Positions 60,441 to 64,000 of a stretch of DNA of 64,000 nucleotides are shown piece after piece. Numbering within the stretch: position 1 is the stretch's first letter; every line of letters starts with the position of its first letter. Location of the stretch: NCBI GenBank assembly GCA_014762625.1, contig JABURQ010000097.1, forward strand, positions 1 through 64,000, in the 5' to 3' direction. This stretch comes from Planctomycetaceae bacterium (GTDB lineage Bacteria; Planctomycetota; Planctomycetia; Planctomycetales; Planctomycetaceae). The notes under the pieces are model-generated. The model saw only the letters and a list, made by a program, of their open reading frames with translations. It was not told where the DNA came from and did not search any database. The translations under genes and the position numbers were made by a program.

Positions 60441-62138
60441 ATGACTGATCACAAATCAACGGAATCCAAAGCCCAATCCGTTCGCACGGTCATTTATGCA
60501 ATCGTTACGATGCTGTGCGTCGGACTCGGCGTCAGCACGTACTATCGAAACCAGCCCGTGGAGATGGCCGAATTCGAGAAGGTGGGAGAAGAATTCTATC
60601 CCGACTTCAACAATCCCAACGAAGCGACCAGCCTCAAGGTGACGGTGTTCGATGAGGAACAGGCCACCATCCAATCTTTTGAAGTCGAACAGGTGGACGG
60701 ACTCTGGCGAATTCCCACACATTATAACTATCCCGCAGATGCCACCGAACAACTGGCCAAAACCGCCTCCTCGATTATCGGCATCAAGCGAGAAGCGCTG
60801 ATCAGTCGTCGAGAATCAGATCACCCGGAATACGGCGTCGCCGACCCCACGTCGCGCGACGAAAAAATCCTCAAAGGACGCGGCGATCGCATTACGCTCA
60901 AGAAAGGGGACGAGGTTCTGGCCGATTATATCGTCGGGAAAGCCTACCCAGAAAAGCAGGGCGCCTTCTTCGTACGTGCCCCCGGCGAAAAAGAGACCTA
61001 TGTCGCGGAGTTTGACGTCGAACTCTCTACCAAGTTTCAGGACTGGATCGACGTCGATCTGCTCAAGATCGAACGCGACACCGTCACCGACATTATTGTC
61101 AACAAATACACGCTGGCTGAGAAAACCGATCCCGACGGCCGCACATATATGGGCACATCCGATGTGGAAGAAATTGACATCACGCGGGAGAAGTTCGGAA
61201 CCCCCTGGGAAATCAAACAGCTTGAAGCAGATGAAGAGGTCAACAGCGATGCCGTTAAAGCGCTTGTCTCCACGCTCGTCGATACCAAAATCATCGGAGT
61301 TCGTCCTAAACCGGACGGACTGACGCCGGCACTCGGAGTCACTCCCGAAGCCGCCCGAAATCCGCTCATGATCGCCAACATTCGAAGCGATCTGGCCACC
61401 AAAGGATATTTTCTGGTCCCACAAGGGGAAAACCAACTCGGTATCATCGCCCAGGAAGGAAGCTTCTACGCCGCCACCAACGAAGGACTGGTCTACGAAC
61501 TGCACTTTGGAAATGTCTTCACCGGCGATCTGAGAGAAATCGAACTCGGTCAGGACTCTGAAGCCGACGAGGAAGAAACCACCAACGAAGCGGGCAGTGA
61601 ACCAGGCAACTCCAAGGCAGAGAACTCTGAAGGAGACAAGGGCGAGTCTGGGGCGGAACAACAACAGTCCCGTTACCTGTTTGTGAAAGTGAATTTTGAA
61701 CCGGCTTATCTCGGAGAAGAGCCGACGAAACCGGAACCTCCTCAAGAACCGCAACCAGAAGCCCCCAATGCTCCGCTCCGGGCGTTAAAACCGGGCGAAC
61801 AGGAAATCGATCCGCAAACGAACTACGAGATCGCCATGCAGGCCTATGAGGAAGAGTTGGCGGAGTACGAGAAAGCTTCTGAGGAATACAACCAAAAGCT
61901 GGAAGCGGGGACGGAAAAAGCAGATGAACTCAACGAACGGCTCGGAGCCTGGTACTACGTTGTTCCTGCGGACAACGTCGATGCCCTGCGAGTCACACGT
62001 GCATCGCTCGTACAGCCGAAAGGGACCGACGAAGCAGAACAGGGAAATCAGCCCGGCATTCCGGGATCGGGTGGCTTGCCCGGAATTCCCGGACTCCCAC
62101 AAACACCTCCCGGTTTGAAACTGCCTCAAGGCAATTGA
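60441..62138 (+). CDS. DUF4340 domain membrane protein
   Basis: A 565-residue protein with one N-terminal TM helix (TVIYAIVTMLCVGLGVSTYY). The soluble part opens with the DUF4340 pattern (TSLKVTVFDEEQATIQSFEVE, then WRIPTHYNYPADATEQLAKT) and a repeat of it (about 180-330). An acidic, Pro-rich linker (about 370-470) and a Gly/Pro-rich end (IPGSGGLPGIPGLPQTPPG) follow. It regularly accompanies GldG-type transporters and probably forms part of that complex on the periplasmic side. Function unknown. Confidence 0.88.
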   Translation: MTDHKSTESKAQSVRTVIYAIVTMLCVGLGVSTYYRNQPVEMAEFEKVGEEFYPDFNNPNEATSLKVTVFDEEQATIQSFEVEQVDGLWRIPTHYNYPADATEQLAKTASSIIGIKREALISRRESDHPEYGVADPTSRDEKILKGRGDRITLKKGDEVLADYIVGKAYPEKQGAFFVRAPGEKETYVAEFDVELSTKFQDWIDVDLLKIERDTVTDIIVNKYTLAEKTDPDGRTYMGTSDVEEIDITREKFGTPWEIKQLEADEEVNSDAVKALVSTLVDTKIIGVRPKPDGLTPALGVTPEAARNPLMIANIRSDLATKGYFLVPQGENQLGIIAQEGSFYAATNEGLVYELHFGNVFTGDLREIELGQDSEADEEETTNEAGSEPGNSKAENSEGDKGESGAEQQQSRYLFVKVNFEPAYLGEEPTKPEPPQEPQPEAPNAPLRALKPGEQEIDPQTNYEIAMQAYEEELAEYEKASEEYNQKLEAGTEKADELNERLGAWYYVVPADNVDALRVTRASLVQPKGTDEAEQGNQPGIPGSGGLPGIPGLPQTPPGLKLPQGN

Positions 62139-62388
62139 GGGAAATTCCACATCGCCTGGCGGCCGCAAAATCCCGAAGCAGGCAGCATTCACGTAAAGCA
62201 CTGCTATGTCTTGAGTTAATCACACTTTCCTGCGATTCATGACGCACCTAAGTGATTTTCTGAGGAAAGTGTGAGCAATTCCACACATCTGATCTCGTCG
62301 AGAGTCCGATAAATCGAGTATTGAGGATGAGTTCTGCGGTCTCGCGGCTCACCTCATCGATTCACGGACTCGAATTGAGGTATCACAG

Positions 62389-62844
62389 ATGTATTCCCGA
62401 ATTGCCTGTTTGACACTCTTGTTTTCATTTTTGACAAGCCTGGCTTGGGCGACGCCGCCCGAGAATGGAATCGAGTGGGAGACCGATTTGCTGAAGGCCC
62501 GGACGAAAGCCCTCAAAGTCGACAAACCGATTCTGATCGTGTTTGGGGCGGAATGGTGTACGTTCTGCAAGAAGATGGAACAAACCACGTTGGCTGAAAA
62601 AGAGATGGTCAAAGCGATCAATGAGCGTTTTGTGCCGGTTCATCTCGACTTCGACAAATCCAAAGCGATTGCCAAGGCCCTGGAGGTCAAAGGAATTCCC
62701 AGCTCGATCGTGATCTCAACGGATGCGGATGTCCTGGCCCGTAAAGACGGCTTCGCCAAAAGCGAGGAATACCTCAAAATTCTCGCGAAAGGACTCTATA
62801 ACCACCAGATTCGCACGGCGTCCGGAACTCGGGAAGTCGAGTAA
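62389..62844 (+). CDS. Secreted thioredoxin-like protein
   Basis: A 151-residue protein with a signal peptide (about 1-22, ending LAWA). The thioredoxin fold follows with active site AEWCTFCKKMEQ, the cis-Pro segment KGIPSSIVIS and the terminal helix EEYLKILAKGL. The WCTFCKKM form is that of the DsbD-C/thioredoxin_7 group, which reduces or repairs secreted proteins. Divergence from the first thioredoxin-like protein (25037) is large. Confidence 0.9.
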   Translation: MYSRIACLTLLFSFLTSLAWATPPENGIEWETDLLKARTKALKVDKPILIVFGAEWCTFCKKMEQTTLAEKEMVKAINERFVPVHLDFDKSKAIAKALEVKGIPSSIVISTDADVLARKDGFAKSEEYLKILAKGLYNHQIRTASGTREVE

Positions 62845-62864
62845 TTTGCTGTCACAAAGCGGAC

Positions 62865-62902
62865 AAAAAAAAACGCGGAGAGTTCTAAAGAACCTCTCCG
62901 CG
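62865..62902 (-). terminator. Terminator of the DUF1559 gene
   Basis: On the minus strand a stem of CGCGGAGAG with CTCTCCGCG (plus 62874-62882 and 62894-62902) is followed by nine T residues. It may serve both converging genes. Confidence 0.85.
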
Positions 62903-62932
62903 TACTTGGATTTTATGTACTGAGGACAAGAC

Positions 62933-64000
62933 TCAGAATTGTCCACCGCGGCCTCCGCCTCCGCCCCCTTGTGGACCACTGCCGGAGATCTGCTCCCCTT
63001 TCTTGCTACCGGCCCAAGTGAGCGAGCGTGCATACACAAAGGCATCGATGTTCTCTGCGACGAAGGAGACACGACCATCGCACCACAGCATGTGGACGCC
63101 TCCCGTATGGTGAGAATTTGGCGCTGAGATAAAACCTTCACTCCCCCCCGCAGGATGAGTCACGGCTTTGTTAATTCCATGGTGTTCAAGATTGGTCGCA
63201 ATTATTCTGAGTGAAGTAGGGATCGCCTGATCATTTCCTGGTGATGTTTCTCCTTCCAGTTGAATGCCATCATCACCAATTCCAAATGCGACATCCCCGG
63301 CCGAGGGGTCACATCTGGGATAATAGCCACTCGCAGGATCATCATAAAGAACCTTTGTTCCCCAGTCTCTCGCGTAGATATTTTCTGAAGCAGCAACCGT
63401 GTTGGAAGTTCCATCATTAATCGTAATTGCCGAGAGTTTGACATCTTTATCAGGCCAGAAGACTCCGGACTCGTATCCACCATCAGCTTTTTTTGTGTTG
63501 TGGCTACCGGTATAAATAAGAGAGATGCTGTATGGACTCGAATAAGCACCACTTTTCCCGAAAAATGAAGGTGGGTAAGGGCCACTTCGCCCCGGATAAC
63601 CAGTGTTCACAACATAGGAAAGTGGTCGAACGTCATTCCCGGTTGTTACATCATCAGGGCAAATATAAGTTTCAACGGCGACTTCTGGTGGTGGATCGGT
63701 CGGATTTTGTTCCATCTCGCTATAAATCGCCTCCCCCTCAACATAGGGGAGAATTATGACGGCCCAGGAATATCGTTCCAACGGATGCCCTTGATGTTGG
63801 GGGATCCCGATCCGGGGGAGTTTCTCGTCAAATGCAGACGCATGATTGTGAAAAGCCAGGCCAAGTTGCTTCAGGTTATTCTTGCAAGTTGTTCGGCGTG
63901 CCGCCGCGCGTGCATACTGCACAGCGGGAAGAATGATCGCCACCAATAAAGAAATGATGGCAATAACGACCAGAAGCTCGATTAACGTGAATCCATTTCT
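62933..64000 (-). CDS. DUF1559 protein with prepilin leader, 5' cut by window edge
   Basis: At least 355 residues are in the window; the start lies beyond 64000. The N-terminus visible is RNGFTLIELLVVIAIISLLV, a type IV prepilin processing and helix segment, then ILPAVQYARAAARRTTCKNN, the DUF1559 start. The C-terminal motif HTGGVHMLWCDG is the H-x9-DG signature of planctomycete DUF1559 proteins. The end is glycine-rich (QGGGGGGRGGQF). Such proteins occur in dozens of copies per genome in this phylum, possibly as pseudopilin-like surface fibres. Confidence 0.95.
   Translation of the reverse strand, partial: RNGFTLIELLVVIAIISLLVAIILPAVQYARAAARRTTCKNNLKQLGLAFHNHASAFDEKLPRIGIPQHQGHPLERYSWAVIILPYVEGEAIYSEMEQNPTDPPPEVAVETYICPDDVTTGNDVRPLSYVVNTGYPGRSGPYPPSFFGKSGAYSSPYSISLIYTGSHNTKKADGGYESGVFWPDKDVKLSAITINDGTSNTVAASENIYARDWGTKVLYDDPASGYYPRCDPSAGDVAFGIGDDGIQLEGETSPGNDQAIPTSLRIIATNLEHHGINKAVTHPAGGSEGFISAPNSHHTGGVHMLWCDGRVSFVAENIDAFVYARSLTWAGSKKGEQISGSGPQGGGGGGRGGQF

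Noticed and set aside
1..64000. CRISPR arrays, rRNA genes and replication origins
   Set aside because: No regularly spaced repeats, rRNA sequence or DnaA-box cluster was seen anywhere in the window.

Overview
The window looks like chromosome from a planctomycete (Planctomycetota). Indicators are a DUF1559 pseudopilin-like protein with the H-x9-DG tail motif, a topoisomerase I with a lysine-rich tail and no C4 zinc fingers, a GldA/GldG-like ABC cluster with a DUF4340 partner, a BamB-like propeller protein, and many lipoproteins with no family I recognise. Species cannot be named from sequence alone.

Region 1 (1 to about 35.6 kb) is accessory DNA. It opens with the 5' end of a group IIC intron lying directly behind a terminator. 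A minus-strand metal-efflux cluster follows (14.55 to about 3.3 kb): Cys-rich peptide, TolC-like channel, Cys/His-rich peptide, membrane-fusion protein, CzcA/CusA-type RND pump, repeat protein, His-tailed lipoprotein and a membrane protein with a spermidine-synthase-like domain. A CDF exporter, an isoprenylcysteine methyltransferase-like protein and a possible outer-membrane protein follow. On the plus strand (15 to 26 kb) are two paralogous small Cys-rich secreted proteins, a second adaptor/RND pair without its own outer-membrane channel, a Cys-repeat lipoprotein, a secreted HMA protein, a P1B-type ATPase with an APC motif, a thioredoxin-like lipoprotein and a TMEM163-like transporter. Together these form a multi-layer system for moving heavy metals out of the cell.

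Region 2 (26.2 to 33.6 kb) is the most interesting part. It holds a pseudogene scrap, a DUF932 protein, a coiled-coil lipoprotein and a compact ubiquitin-like conjugation operon: two tiny genes, a 74-residue beta-grasp modifier, an E2-like enzyme fused to a cysteine ladder with ten CxxC pairs, a JAMM/JAB isopeptidase and a ThiF/E1-like activating enzyme. Most of its genes overlap or nearly touch. An excisionase-like protein and a tyrosine integrase follow, next to two hairpins and tRNA-Ser(GCU). This suggests that at least this part, and perhaps the metal genes too, arrived as an integrative element at the tRNA. No second attachment site was found.

Region 3 (35.7 to 64 kb) looks like ordinary chromosome: a GH5-like hydrolase, a methyltransferase, a BamB-like protein, TspO, class II aldolase, two sulfotransferase-like paralogs, a 963-residue secreted protein, a bile-acid-symporter family transporter, a coupled ubiD-ubiE-ubiX cluster (probably late menaquinone synthesis), topA, a large SurA/PpiD-like membrane protein, a Gld-type ABC exporter with DUF4340 protein, a thioredoxin-like protein and a DUF1559 protein cut by the window edge.
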